In this document: piece by piece, positions 29,101 through 44,100 of the stretch
Numbering within the stretch: position 1 is the first letter of the stretch
How the letters are laid out: the number at the start of each line of letters is the position of its first letter
Assembly: GCA_033961575.1 (NCBI GenBank)
Contig: CM066732.1
Location: 96,835,187-96,899,186 of the forward strand
DNA: 64,000 nt
Source: Aselliscus stoliczkanus
Taxonomy: Eukaryota; Chordata; Mammalia; Chiroptera; Hipposideridae
Direction: 5' to 3'
The notes under the pieces: generated by a model
What the model saw: only the letters and a program-made list of their open reading frames with translations
Told to the model about the DNA's origin: nothing
The model's database searches: none
Made by a program: the position numbers and the translations under genes

Positions 29101-32100
29101 CTCTGTCTATGGAGTAGCCTGCTTCTTGTCTCTCCTCTGCTTGAATAAACTTATCCTTGCTTTACTTCCACAAAGAGAGAGAAAGAGAGAGACAGACAGA
29201 CAGACAGACAGACTATAAATAAAGACACAGAGCTTCAGCACGCAGGTAAGAGAACATAACTCATAAGTAACCAGAACTTTGCCTTGCACATTTTTGTATC
29301 CCCACATCTGAATATAACATCTTACATAGCACGTATGACGTACTGATTGATCAGGGTAAGCTCAGGTCTCTCGACCCCTAGTCGTCTTGCTACACTCATA
29401 GTTAACTGAATCTCCTTAATTGATTGTCCCATGGAGAAGCAAAACTCAGTCAATATCCTGGTCCCTACAGGTCCTACATCCATTGGTTTGGATTTCTCGT
29501 TGCATGGATTTGAGCATCTCTATGGGATCCCGCAGCACGCAGAGTCACACCAACTTAAAAATACTAGGTAAAGTAAAAACAAGAATCCTTACAGGAAGCT
29601 CTGGTTTCTGGACTGGAAAAAATTGAATGTGAGATGTCTGAAGCAGTGCTAATATGTGCCTGGCCTTTTCTTCCTTGATATTGCTTATAAATCTAAGAAC
29701 CTTTCTTGAATGATTGCTCAAAACATTGGCTTTCAATTTTTATTTTATTTGGCAAAAAATTAGGCAATTATAAAACCTGTAATGCTGAACCTAAAAATAT
29801 AAGTGAAGTAGAAATATGGAGCTGCTATGGTTGAAGTTGGGGGTCAGGGGAGGCAGATTTTCATCACACCACTTCCTGGGTTTGCCCTTACCTCTCAATG
29901 CCTTTCTGTGGAACTCTGGGAGAATACACTGTGAAAATCACAGACCTAGAAAAAAAGACTTTTACCAAAAAAGAACGATGAGCCAGAGAATGGAAGTGTG
30001 GCATCTCACATTACCTTTGATTGATTCCCTCAGGGAGAATCATTTCAAAGTAACACTACTGACAAATAAATGCCAGAGGCATCAGATTAAGAGGAAGCAA
30101 AATCAAAAAGAAACAGTCTACTCAAGTTTGCCAGGTTCAGGCGCTGTTTAAATGGCAGGCAGTCCTAGTGACAAGTGCATCCGAAACAATGCTGCTCTTA
30201 CACCAGCCTGAGTGAGCTCTGTGCTCCTCATCCCAATTCAGGTTCCCTCCTCAGTGCTGTGGAAGCACCTTAGTACGCTAGCATTTTGTTTTAGTGGCAG
30301 AGAAATATTCACAAAATTTGTCAGAGATACTTATTGTGTGCTTGCTGTTGTAAAGGATTCATAAAAGACAGTCCTCACCTCGTAAGAAATATTGAGAAAA
30401 GATATTTAAGGCATACCAATCGCCACATGAGGGGATGCCAAAGGAATCACAGAAGGAGGATCATATGCGCCCAGCTTGGATCAGGAAACCTTTAGGGAAG
30501 TGGTAAAGTTGAGCCTTGAAAGATGCATAGGATCCAAGTGACTGCAGGGGAGACTGGAGCTATACTATGCCTTAGTAATACACTTGTGATGGAATTGATA
30601 ATAATCTTTCTTGTGTGTTTCAGTGATGGGGATGCTTACCGCCTTTATAACCTGGATGTCTATGGATATAAAATACAGGACAAAAAGGGAATTTATGGTT
30701 CTGTGCCTTATCTCCTGGCCCACAAACAGGGCAGGACTTTGGGCATTTTTTGGCTGAATTCCTCAGAAACACTGGTGGAGATCAATACAGAGCCTCAGGC
30801 AAAGGTGAGCCATGGATTATGGCTGTATGTCATACTTACAGAAGAAACAAAACCAGTGAAGTGTAGTCATAGTTCTGGGCTTTGCAATGGCAGTTCTCTG
30901 CCACCATTCTTTGCAGTATAATTAGGGAAAGTTAATAGTATGTATGAAAGGAATAGACTGTTACCCACACATGTATGGGCATTATAAGTTAGAGGGAAAA
31001 TTTTCAAACCTTCATTCCATTCCTTTTCTATTACACACTAACCAGAGGGACCCAGTTGCTGCTAAACAAGAGGTCAGCCCTCGAACTGACGTGCACTGGA
31101 TGTCAGAGAGTGGAATCATTGACGTTTTCCTGCTGACAGGACCTACGCCTACTGACGTCTTCAAGCAGTACTCATCCCTTACAGGTACTTGCATGTGAAG
31201 GTGCCAATTTTTTGTTCCATTATATTTCCTCTACCCCATGTGTCATCACTGTACAGTTAATATTTGTTGCACACCATGGAAAATTTCTAAGCAACTTACC
31301 CAAGCTTTTTAAGAAGCAAGCATTTCTCCTCCCACCCTCATCCCATTCAGCTTGATTACGTGTTGCACTGGGGCTATAATTTTCCATTCTCTCATCTTTA
31401 ATACTCGCTATCTGCCTTCCTTGGAGCCTTTAACCCCTGGGCTTTCTCCACCTTTATTTCAGATGACGAGTATACCAACCTTTTCTGTGATCTCTTAGCT
31501 CATTAAAACACACCACTGGCTCTAAGTACTAAAGCATCTATTTTTTGAAGATATGAAAGATCCTCTCAATTGGTGCAGAAAAAGCATTTGACAAAATCCA
31601 ACACTATTTCATGATAAAAACACTCAGAAGACTAGAAATAGAAGGATAGTTCCTCAACATGATAAAAGGCATTTATGAACAATCCACAGCTGAGGGCCGG
31701 CTGAGTGGCTCAGTTGGTTAAGAGTTGGCTTAGAGCACGTGCTCTGAGCAACAGGGCTGCCGGTTTGATTCCCACATGGGCAATGAACACTACACCCTAG
31801 CTGAGCTGTTGTTGCTGAGCTGCCAACAGGAGGCAGGATGGCTCAGCTGGTGTAACAACAAGATTGCCTGTTCAATGGTGGACTATGCTTACCCGCAACT
31901 AATGATTGAACTCGGCACTTTGAGCTGAGCTGCGACCCGGATGGCTCAGTGGATAGGGCATGCACTCTTAGCAATAAAGCTTCTGGGTTCAACTCTCGCT
32001 TGGGATGGTGGCTACACCCACCCACATCTAAGACTGAACACAGCACCTTGAGCTTAGAGGCCACGAGCTGCCAACAGGAAGCCAGATGGTGACTGGCACC

Positions 32101-35100
32101 CTCCACAATGAAAATTGAAGAACAACAACTTGGCTGGTCTCCTCCCCCAATTCCCCAGTAAAATCTTTAAACAAACAAACAAACAAAAATCCACAGCTGA
32201 CATCATTCTCCATGGTGAAAGACTGCAAGCTAGTCCCTAAGGTCAGAAACAAGACAAGGCTGCCCATTTTCACCACTGCTATTAAACACAGTACTGGAAG
32301 TTCCACCCAGAGCAATTGGGCTAGAAATAGAAATCAAAGGTATCCAAATTGGAAAGGGAGAAGTAAAATTATCTCTATTCGCAGATAATGTGATCCTACA
32401 TGTTAGAAAAATCCCAAAGAATCCACAAAAAACCTACTAAATTTACAAAAAAACTAATCCACAAAAAAACCTACTAAATTTACAAAAAAACTAATCCACA
32501 AAAAAACCCCTAAAAAAATCCACAAAAAACTATTGAATTTATCAAAGTTGCAGGGTACATGATCACACAAAATCAGTTTTTGGGTTTTTGTTTTTTTTTA
32601 CCTTTATGTAGCCTGATTTGTTTTATTAGTTTCAGGTGTACAAAACAATGTACTAGTTAGACATTTACACCCCTCGCAAAGTGATAACCCTGCCCTCCCC
32701 CAATCTACGATCCCCCCCTTACATCATGTATGGCTGTTACAATTCCACTGACTCTATTCCCTATGCTGTATTCCATCCTGTTATTATATGTATAGAGAGA
32801 GATATATATACGTAAAATTATAGTTGGCATTCATTATTATTCAGCTTCGGTATACAATGCAGTGGTCAGGCATCTACACAAAATCAGTTTTGTTTTTACT
32901 TGCACTTTTTTTTTTTTTTTTAAGCTGAGCCATCCTTCCACCTTTTGGCAGCTCAACGGCAACTCAGCTTGGGCTGGCATCAAACCGCCGTTGCTCAGAG
33001 CTCAGCTTGCACTCTTGAGCGAGCTTTTAACCAACTGAGCCACTCGGCCAGCCCAGTTTTGTTTTTATATACCAGCAATGAACAATCTAAAAAAAGAAAT
33101 TGAGAAAACACTTATTTATAGTAACATCTGAAAGAATAAAATAAAATACTTAGGAATAAATTTAACCAAGGAGGCGAAAGACTTGTACACTGAAAACTAC
33201 AAAATATTCCTGAAAGAAATTAAAGGAGGCCTAAATAAATGGAAAGACGCCCCATGTTCATGGATTGGAAAACTTAATATTAAGATGGCAGTGCTACTGA
33301 AACAATCTACAGATTGATGGCAATCCCTTCCAAAATTCCAATGGCCATTTTTGAAGAAATGGGAAAACTGATCTTCAAAGTCATGTGGAATTGCAAAGGG
33401 CCCTGAATAGCCCAAACAATCCTAAAAAACAAACAAAAAAACAAAGTTGGAGGACTCATACTTTCCAATTTTAAAACCTACTACGAAGTTAAAATAATCC
33501 AAATAAATGTGGTATTGGTATAAGGATAGACATATTGACCAGTGGGATAGAATTGAAAGGCCAGAAATAAACCCATACATCTCTGGTGAGTTGATTTCAA
33601 CAAAGGTTTAAGACCATTCAATGGGAAAGACTGGTCTCTTAAACAGACAATTGGATATCCACATGCAGAAGAATGAAATTGGAGCCCTACCTCACAATAT
33701 ATGCAAAAAATTGACTCAAAATAGGTTGGCATGAGAGCTAAAGCCATAAAACTCTAAAAAAAGAAAGCAGGTAAATCTTCATTACCTTGGATTTGGCAAC
33801 AGATTCTTAGATATGACTCCAAAATCATGAGCAACAAAAGAAAGATAAGTACCTACAATAAGCAAATTAATAGAGACAAAGTAGATTAACGGTCACCAGG
33901 GGCTGGAGAGTGAGAAAGGCAATGGAAAGTTATTGCTTAATAGTTACAGAGCTTGGGGTGATATAAAGGATTTGGAAATAGCTGGTGGTGATGCTTGTAC
34001 TACACTGTGAATGTAATTAATGCCTCTGAAATACACACTTAAAATAGGTAAAATGACATGTTATATATTTTACCATAGTTTTTAACAAGTGGTAATGTGA
34101 TATACCAAAAACATTGAAGTGTATGCTCTAAGTGGGTGAATTGTATGGTTATGTGAGTTACATCTCAATAAAGCTGTTAAAAATAAAAGTACTGTAGCAG
34201 CACTACTGCTCATTCTACTGTTAAAAGTCCGTGAGTCTAGCCCATGTTTAGGGGAAGAGGAGTTTGATTCCAATTTTGATGGGAGGAACAAGGAATTTGT
34301 GGATATAGGAAGACACCTATATAGGAACAGGTACTGTCATGCCCACCTACAGACAGGCCCTTTCAACATTGTTACTATGGAAAATAAGTCTGCTTTATAA
34401 GAAAGTGCATCAAAATCACTGGGTCTGCACCATGTTCAAAGAAATCTGATTTATAAGTTTATAGGTTATCTGTTGATTCCTGATGAGGATTTAACTCAAT
34501 AATATCTTTCCTTCCTCTCCCTCCCAATATTGTTATGTCATAGTGTTTGGTTAAATCAATATTCAGTGTTTACATTTTTCAAATGCTCAATGGTGTCCGA
34601 TACTTCATCCATTCTACTTTTTTCCCTGGAGACTTCCCTCCCAGATTACTCCATCCTGTTCCCATCAGGATAGTTGCTCTTTAGGCTCCCTGCACAGCTA
34701 TCATCCTAGATCTTGCATCTGTTGTCATTCTAGGACTTACGTTGGCTGTTCCCTGGTGTTAGATCCAATCCTCTCTTGGGTCCATGTTTTTTGTGAGTGT
34801 GTGTGATTTATTGCCTACTTATTTTTGTTTGTTGTTTATTTGAATCATCTTCTTGTAGTTTCCTAAGAAAGTATGCATTAGAGGTACATTTTCTGCATCT
34901 TTGTGAATATGAAACATCTTTTTTTCTGCCTTGATTCTTTTTTTTTTTTTTTTTTTTTTAGCTGATCCATCCTGCCACCTGTCAGCAGCTCAGTGGCAGC
35001 TCAGCTCAGGCTGGGCATCGAAGTGCTGTTGCTCAGAGCTCAGCTCGCACTCTTGAGCGAGCTCTTAACCAACTGAGCCACTCGGCCGGCCCTGATACAG

Positions 35101-38100
35101 ACTTTTATATAATCAATGAGTTGGGTATTAGATGTGGACTCTTTCAATCTTAAGAATTGTGTCCTTCAGTTCTAGAAAAGTCTTCTATTATGCCTTTGAT
35201 AATTTCTTCCCCTCCTTTATCTCTTTCCACTCTACAGATTTTATAATCTCCCTTCTTCTTTTGTCTATTTTCTAAGCAATTTTCTCAATTTTATCTTGGA
35301 GGCCTTCCATTTTTATTAATACTATCATATTTCTAATTTCTAAAAAACTTTTATCCTCTGATCATTCCTTGTTTCTAATATCTTATACTTGTTTTATGGT
35401 ATCCTAGTCTTATGGGTATAATATCTTTTTTCATCTCCCTGAAGACACTAATGTTTTGATATTTACTTTGGTTCCTTGTATTACCCCTGTTTTCTCAGAG
35501 ATCCTTTCATTCTATTACTTTATGTTGGTCCCTCTAAATTTGGAGGCTTTATTCAAATGTTGGGTGATCCTTAGCTATCAGTGCCTATTTAAGAATAAAG
35601 CTCTGCCTGGAAGTTCTGTGTGCCTGATGAGTCTGACCCTGGTTTGGAGTGGAAGGGGGCATTTACCTGTCTGCTAGTGTTCTGGGAGCAGGAATGAGCT
35701 CTTCTCATCAGTGTCCGCTTCACAAGCACTCTGGTGAGAGCTTCCCTGGCTTTGCTCAGCAGGCACCGTCCCTCCCCTGTCTGCCACCTTGCCACCTTCC
35801 GAATTTTATTGAAATTACTCCTCTCCTGTTCTCTTTGTTCTTGTGCCTTTATTCTTTTTTTTTTTTTTCCTCTGATATTAGTGGAACTTTAGGAGGGGAA
35901 TGAGATAATGCTGGTGATTGACCAGAAGTTCTCCCTGTTATCAGTAAATGTTTTGATAATTTTCTGACAGTTCTTCCTGCCTTCAGTCTCTCCTTTCAAG
36001 TCAGTCTCAACACGGCTCCCTAAATAATTTTTCTAAAATATGGGTATGCCAAGGTTACATCTTGCCAAACTTTTAATAACTTTCCCATAACAAAAGATTT
36101 AGAATTCCTAGCCTGAATTCCTCGCCTGGCAAACTGGTCCTTTCCAGTTTCATCTTGTACTTGGATCTCTCACTGTGTAATCACCTGGGAATATTTCTTT
36201 TTCCCTAAGCTTATCATATACATCTCTGCTTTGTCTTTTCTATTCCCTGTGCTTGAATACTGTATCTATTCTTTTTGTCTGGTGTACTCCTGTTTATTCT
36301 TCAAGGTCCATATCAAGCGTCGCCATCTCTTGAAGCCTTTCAAGATTCCACACTTCACTGCAGGCAGAATTTACTAATCCCCCTGTATTTCTTTTTTTTT
36401 CTTTTTTCTTTTTTTTTTTTTGAGAGCAGTGTCACTGGCCCTCATATGTGGGATCTGAACCAGGGCCCCTGGCGTCCCAAGCCAGCGCTTAACCACCGCG
36501 CCACTTGGCCCGAATCCCCCTGTATTTCATAGCTCTGGGCTGATACCTTTAACATAGCACTTAGACCTCTGAGTAGAGCAGTTTATTTACATGCCCGCCT
36601 CATGAGCCAAATGGTTCTTTTCTTGAGGGCAGGGAGTATGCTTTCTTCTTGATATTCTAAGTACCAAGCTTAGTGCTTGGATCCTGTGGGCATTTAGGAA
36701 ATGTTTATCCAATGTAGAGTTATCACTGTGGCAATAGTTGGCTCAGTTGTCATCTTGCTCTTTTAGGCACACAAGCCATGCCCCCTCTCTTCTCCTTGGG
36801 GTATCATCAGTGCCGCTGGAACTATGAAGATGAGCAGGATGTAAAAGCAGTGGATGCAGGATTTGACAAACATGACATTCCATATGATGTCATATGGTTG
36901 GACATAGAGCACACTGAGGGCAAAAGGTACTTTACCTGGGACAAGAAAAGATTCCCAAACCCCCAAAGGATGCAAGAGCTGCTCCGGGACAAAAAACGTA
37001 AGGTAAAATAAGCCAATACTTCTGAAACTTTTCATTATAAAGCATTTTTAAAGCATGCTTTGGCACATTAATGGAGAATTATCTGATTTAAAAAAAAAAA
37101 AAAAGTGACCGTGAAAATAGTACCTTCAAGTGTAACTGAAACTGTGATAAGAGAAAAGCCATGGTGGAAAGGTGACTACGCTGTCCATCCCCATAAGGAT
37201 GAAGAGGCCCAGCATTCAGGCCCATTTGTTGTGGCCACCCTGTAGTGATGTGATGAATACTTTTCCACACCCATGCAAAATTTGGTTCTGATATCAAGAT
37301 TGATGATATCACACAGGTACTGAGAGGGTCTGAAAAGGTTAATTAGTCACATAGTGAGGCATTCTGTGAGGAGCTAGGCTGGCTCTCATGCTAGTTTGAA
37401 ATTGACTTGAGAGAGCTGGGGATGGTGGTGAGAGGGTTAGACGAGGGTGAAGATTCCTGTGCATGCACCCGGGCTTCTGTGGTTTGAACTCTCTGCTGGC
37501 ACCAAAGGAGAGAGCCTCAGGGCTTTGTCAGCATGCACAGACGTGGGCAAAAGGGTAAGGGGGAGTGGCGGGGCTCAAAAGCCTTAACAGTTCATGAAAA
37601 ACAAAGTCAAATTCTTTCTGACACCCTTTTTCTTGCATGCTTCCCTAATGGACTCCAGCTGTCAATCTGGCCAAGGAAAGAACTAAAATAGAAAATAGGC
37701 AGGGGGAAAAGATACTGGGAAGTGCGTAATGCAAGGGTGGTGGTGGTAATAGCAATAGTGAGAAGAGGAAGTGAGAAAACCGAAGAGAGGAAAAGGCTGG
37801 GGGACTCCATATGTATCATGTAAGTGGAACCCTGCAGTCTCTCTCCTTGAGATTCAAGTTGCCTTTTCAACCCATTCCTTTGATTCCCAGGTGGCCAGAG
37901 CCAATCCTGTTAAATCCTAATTTCCAGTTAATAAATAACTACCATTTATCAAGCATTTATTATGGGCCGGAGAGTAAGATAAAATACATTATTCCATCTA
38001 GTCATCACAAAATTATGAGGTAAATTTTGCTACCCCATTTTTCAGATAAAGAAACTGAGGCTTAAAGTGATTTTGTATTTTGCACAAGGCACACAATGAG

Positions 38101-41100
38101 TTAAGTGGTAGGGCAGGAATCTGAACGCTGATCTATCTGACTCCAGAACCTCTGTCCTTATAAGCAGTTATTTATTGAGGCCTTAGAATGTTCGACGAAC
38201 TGTGTGCTAAAAATGAAGGGAATGTGGAAATGAGCTCCTTGAGGGTCTTACATTGAGTGGGAGAAATATATGACAACCATAATATAGGGCAGTAACGTAA
38301 CAGCCAAAGGAAAGTCAGGGTTGGGGGCGGACCAAGAGAAGGTTGCATCCTGAAGGGTGAAAGTCTAGTGGAAAGGGGGAGAAGGGGACGAGGGCAGTGC
38401 AGCCAGAGGCTGAATGAAGCACCCGGTGGCATCTGGAAAGCTGTGCACAGGCTTATTTGTCAAGAAAAGACATGAGCAAGGTTGGAGTAGTGGGGGATCT
38501 GACCTTATTGTAGGCTGCTTTGACTACAATATGCATTTGGAGACATTGCAAGCTTTTGAATTAGAGGTTAATATACAGAATATATAAACTCCTACAACCA
38601 ACAATTGAAAAACAAACAACTCAATTGAAAATTTGGAAAAGGACTTAATAGATATTTCTGCCAAGATATACAAATAGCCAACAAGCGTATGAAAAGATGC
38701 TCAATGTTACCAATCATTAGGGAAATGCAAATCAAAACCACAGTGAGAACCACTTTATACCATTAGGATGGCTACCACCAACCCCCCCTCCCCCCCCAGA
38801 AAATAGCAAGTGTTGATGAGGATGTAGAGAAATGGAACACTTGTGCACTGATAATGGGAATGTAAAATGGTATGACTGCTGTTGAAAGCAGTATGACGAC
38901 AGTTCCTAAACAAAATTGAAAATAAAATTACCCTATGATCCAGCAATCCTACTTATGGGTATGTATACCCAAAAGAGTTGAAAACAAGGACCTGAGCAGA
39001 AATTTGTACATACACCTTTGTTCATATCAGCATTATTTATACACAATAGCCAAAAGGTGGAAGCAACCCAAGTATCCATTAACAGATGAATGGGAAACAA
39101 AATGCAGCATATACATACAATGGGATATTATTCAGCCTCAAAAAGGAAGGAAATTCGGACACAGGCTACAACCTGGATGAACCTTGAGGACATTATGCTA
39201 AGTGAAATAAGCCAGTCACTAAAAGACAAATACCATATGATTTCACTAATCTGTAATACCTAGAGTAATCAAAATCACAGAGGGAGAAAGAAGACTGGTG
39301 GCTGCCAGGGGCTGGAGGGAGAAGGAAATGGCGAGTTGTTCTTCAAGGGGTCTAGAGCGTCAGTTTTACAAGATAAAAAGAGTTCTGGGCATTAAATGTA
39401 CAACAATATGAATGTACTGAACTATATACTTAAAAATGATTAAGATGGTAAATTTTATGTATATTTTACCACAATCAAAAATTTAAACATAAAAATTTTT
39501 GAGCAGTAGAGAATTAAATTTGAGTATGTAGAGTAGATTTGAATGGACATGAAGAAGGATGATTATAAGGTTGTTTTAGCCAAATAAAATGGTTTTCAGG
39601 CCCTATACTAGGTGGAAGTGATGGTGTTAGAAAGGCAGGGACAGACGCTAGAGACATGGAGCTATGATCACAGCCTTTCTCAAACCTCCTTCCTCAACAT
39701 GCCTCTACCATTGGGTTTGGGGCCTTGGGTTTGTTTTCAACATGATATTCTGCTGTTTTCTTTAATGTTTGCTTTTGTCAGTGTTATCTTAGTCTCTAGA
39801 ATCTAGGAAGTAGGGATATTGCCTGCTTAATCCTTTATGTATAGCACCCAGCACTGCAGAGAGAAGCTTTAAAAATGCTATCTTATAAAGAACATGTATT
39901 GGTTGAGCAGCAATGATTATAAAGGAGCATTGGCCTGGTTTTCACATCAATTTATATTTCCATAAGCACGTGAAAGGTTATAGGGTTTTACTGGTGTCTG
40001 AAATGTTTTAATACTAGTAATAGTTGCTTCTGAGTAGAATTTGAACCCCAGAACTATGATGAAAACATATCCGTGAACATATGGCTCATATGAAACTGAT
40101 GAGACCTTCAAACCTTTGTCCTGACAGCTTGTGGTCATCAGTGACCCCCACATCAAGGTTGATCCTGACTACTCACTGTATGCCAAGGCCAAAGAACAGG
40201 GTTTCTTTGTGAGGACTCATGAAGGGGGAGACTTTGAAGGGGTGTGCTGGCCTGGTAAGATATTGCTTTAGACACCTATCACTCCCCTTGTTCAGTCCGA
40301 ATTAATGAAGGTTTCATGGCAGTCATTCTTATACCTTGTAGATGTCGCTTGATATATTGTAAGCACCTGTAGGAAGAGATGGTATTGCCTTCTTTTATAG
40401 TTTCCATAACACCTGGTACAGTGCACTTTGTATACATTTATCTCAGTCAATGAATGCATGAAAAATAAACAAGCAGACCTCAGTGGCATGCTATGTCTCT
40501 AAGCAAATAACAATGAAAAGCCAGGAAATGAGAAAAGCAGAGGAGGAGAAAGAAAGACAAAGGGTCCTTTAGCCCCTCTCTCTTTGTGATTCCTCTTTGC
40601 CCTGTTAGCCCATAGTTTTGACTTCCCAGCCTTTCATGAGTAACCTCAGCTACCTCTGGCAACTCTGGATGCTTCATTTCAGATATTATTAGTTTAAACT
40701 TTGGTAGAGGCCCGTCGAGAACAAAAAGAAATCACCACTCTATCATATTATAGCTCTCTTATCACAAATCAATGCACTATAAAGAAACCATACATTTATT
40801 TCCCCCCCTTTTACCATTTATGAACACTTTTCTGTCCTCTTTATAAACAGAGAGTTCACTCCAGAATACTTGCCATCATTATTCGGGTTATCTTAGTGAG
40901 GGAAAGGCTCCATCTTGCTATGTGTTCATTGGCATTCCACTGGACCTCTGGGGTTGAAAGATCTAGTGATTGTCACTGGAGTCCAGCATTGGCTTCATTT
41001 GTTTCTTGCCAGACCATGCCTCTCTATCAGCTGTCTTTTAATTTGATGTAAGGTGTCCATTGATTGCCTACCTTTCACTTTTGATATTCTTCCTTACAAC

Positions 41101-44100
41101 ACACTTTATCATGAGGACCACTGTTCCTAATAGGCTATTTACCCTCTACAGGTCTCTCCTGTTACCTGGATTTTACCAATCCTGAAGTCAGAAAATGGTA
41201 TTCAAGTCTTTTTGCTTTCTCTGTTTATCAGGTTTGTTTTTATTCATTTGCTCTTTCCTAGTCACTTGAAATGATAAAAGAAGGGAAAAAATTGATTGAA
41301 TAGAACTACAGTAAAACCTTGGATTGCAAGTAACTTGGTTTGCGAGTGTTCCACAAGATGAGCAAACATTTCTAATCCATTTTAACATGGTAAACGAGTG
41401 ATGTCTTGCAATACTAGTAGTTTGTTTCCAGAATGAATTATGCTCACAAACCAGTATTACTGTACTCTGCTTCATTGAGTAGCCCATGATGCTTGTATGA
41501 AAAGGCAAGGATGGCAACTACATTACGACTTTCATGATGCCAGGAGAGGGGCATATGTATTCTTATATGCACAAAAGCTGTGATTTTGATACCTAAAATA
41601 ATAGACTCTATGATATATCAAAGTACTTAGTAATAGATTTATTACATTTTCAAATTACTATATAAATTTTTGTGTAAAATAGCATTGTATAACTATTAAA
41701 GATATGATATAGGGGGCCGGCCGAGTGGCGTGGTGGTTAAGCGCTGGCTTGGGAAGCCAGCGGCCCCGGGTCAGCCCCACATGTGAGGGTCAATGACACT
41801 GCCCTCAAAAAAAAAAAAAAAAAAAAAGATATGATATATGTGAAAATATCTTGCAAAGTATAACACATATAAAAGTAATTATAAAACAATTGTTGAAATA
41901 TTATAAGAACCACAGAGAGAACAGGAAAGACCACATCTAGAGAACTGTTTTCAACCAATGATGATGATGATAATGACATCTAATATAAATTGAGTATCTG
42001 CTATGTTCCAAGCAGTGTGTTAAACACTTTCTCTGCATATACCATTTCATCTTCACAATAACCCTCTAAAGTTTTAACTATAATTAATACCACAAATGAG
42101 GAAATTGAGGGATGAACAATTTTAAAAACCTGCTGAGGCATGAACAAGTTTAATAACCTGCTAAGTTCATCCATCTAGTAAGTGGCAGACCCAAGATTTG
42201 AACTCAGAACTTTCTGTCTCCCAAGCTCAGCTCTTAACCACTAAACTCTAGTTTCTGAGCATCATGTATTAGGGACACAGAAAACAGCTTAGAGGAAGGA
42301 TGAACAATGCTTGGGCCAGATGCTCATTCATTTCCTTCTTGTCTATGGCTGCTTTCATGCTACTATAGCAGAGTCAAATTGAAAAAGAGCCTTTATTGGC
42401 CTGCAAAGTTGAAAATCTGGCCTTTTCCAGACTTGCCTTAGAGGGTGCTAAAGATGAACAGTTAAGGTAATTAAATATTTGAAAACCATATAGTCTTGTT
42501 CGTAAAAGTACATGTTTAGAAATTGTTGAAGGTAAAGAGTCAAAAGAAAACTCATAAGCCTCCTCTACGCATTTGAAAGACTATCATGTGGATGAGGCAG
42601 CAGATGTATTCTGTGGTGTCCCAGAGGCAAGCTAGGCCCTGTGAGAGGATATTATCAGGAATAGGACTTTCAGAAATTAATGGAATGAGCTGCCTAAGGG
42701 ACTACCTGTCATTGTAGCTGTTGAGGCAAATGCTGAGAGACCAGGGATTCTATAAAGGGATTATAACACCACGTTACCTAGATGACTCAACTGTCCCTTC
42801 CCACTCTAAATTGAACAATTCTGTGTAGAACACAAACTACAGGTGATGCTCTGACAAACAGGTATCTTAGCTGTCAAGTCTCAAAATATTAGAGGGAAGG
42901 CAGAATTTTATCACCTACAACTATAATTGCCCTTCCTTTGGTTAAGAGTGGCAGCAGATGACGGATGATACAGAGCCTAACTGTGAACATGCACACCCTT
43001 TCCAGTGGGGGTTCTCCATGTAGATGTGAGTCAACTTGCTGGGCAACATGTATTTCACAGACAACAAATATTTATTGAGAACTTTCTGTGGCTCAGGTAC
43101 TATTTAGGTATTTGGGATTTATCAATGAACAAAATAGACAAAATTCCCTGCCCAGTGGAACTTTTTATTCTAGCAGTGTAGCAGAGGACGGAGCAGATAA
43201 TAAACATAATAAATTAAGTGCAGTAGGAAAGAGGAATAGGGAAGGCTATCATATTAACATCATCACTGTAGGAGTATTACCTTGACTAAGATTTTCTTCC
43301 TAGGGATCTACTGACATCCTCTACATATGGAACGACATGAATGAGCCTTCTGTCTTTAGAGGGCCAGAGCAAACCATGCAGAAGAATGCCATTCATCATG
43401 GCAACTGGGAGCACAGAGAACTTCACAACATCTATGGTTTTTATCAGGTAAGACACCCAACAAGAAGCCAGCTGCACCCATGTGCCTGCCTTTTGGGCTG
43501 AAAGTCATTTCATTAGTAATCACCATATTATGCTGTTCATTGCTCTTTGTGTATCTTTTCTGACAATTGCAATGAGTCTTATCAGATTGTAGCCAATGTA
43601 AGACTTATTATTTGTCCCTTTGCATCTTTTCCTTCGATAATGAACTTGAATTTGCAGATATTGTGAGATAATGATAACATAGAAACATCTCACTAGGAAG
43701 TGGTAGAGTTGCCTTCCGTTTGCCAATCACATCCAAAAAGACTTGGCAGTCACTTTCCCTAATTTATACCCCTGGTTCTTTGTTATTTTCAGAACACAAC
43801 TGTGTTTTTATGACCCTCCCCCCCGAAACTGATATTTTCCAGTGGGAGCTGCTGGCTAGATACAGTATGGTTTTCAGATAGAATGCGTTTACTTCTCTAA
43901 CAGCCTCTTGCTTTCATTGGTAGAGAATTTTCTTATGTAGGCCAGGGCCAGTCAGTTAACCTCTCTGAATCTGTTTTTTTCATCAATGAAAACTATCTCA
44001 GAAGTTGTTGTGTAGATTATAAGAGAAAAACCTTATAAAATGCCTAGCAATAGTAAGCACCAAATAAATGCTAACTTACTATTTACTATTATTTCATTGC

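Larger units (their letters stand above)
31545..34190 (+). mobile_element. L1 ORF2-3' fragment with three nested insertions
   Basis: ATTGGTGCAGAAAAAGCATTTGACAAAATCCAACA, GACAAGGCTGCCCATTTTCACCACTGCTATTAAACACAGTACTGGAAG and AAAGGAGGCCTAAATAAATGGAAAGACGCCCCATG are L1 ORF2 phrases on the plus strand; GTCACCAGGGGCTGGAGAG and AGCTGTTAAAAATAAAAG mark the 3' UTR and end. It is split by a trimeric SINE, an antisense L1 tail and a short SINE. A roughly 37-bp unit is tandemly duplicated at 32422-32495. Confidence 0.9.

Noticed and set aside
31837..32010. tRNA-like segments with A and B boxes
   Set aside because: They are units 2 and 3 of a trimeric SINE; the cloverleaf and anticodon arm are not intact, so they are not tRNA genes.
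32422..32530. Short tandem repeats resembling a CRISPR array
   Set aside because: It is a two-copy, A-rich duplication of about 37 bp inside an L1 in a mammalian genome, without spacers.
36763..37035. Minus-strand open frames over exon 11
   Set aside because: They are antisense shadows of the conserved GANC exon 11.
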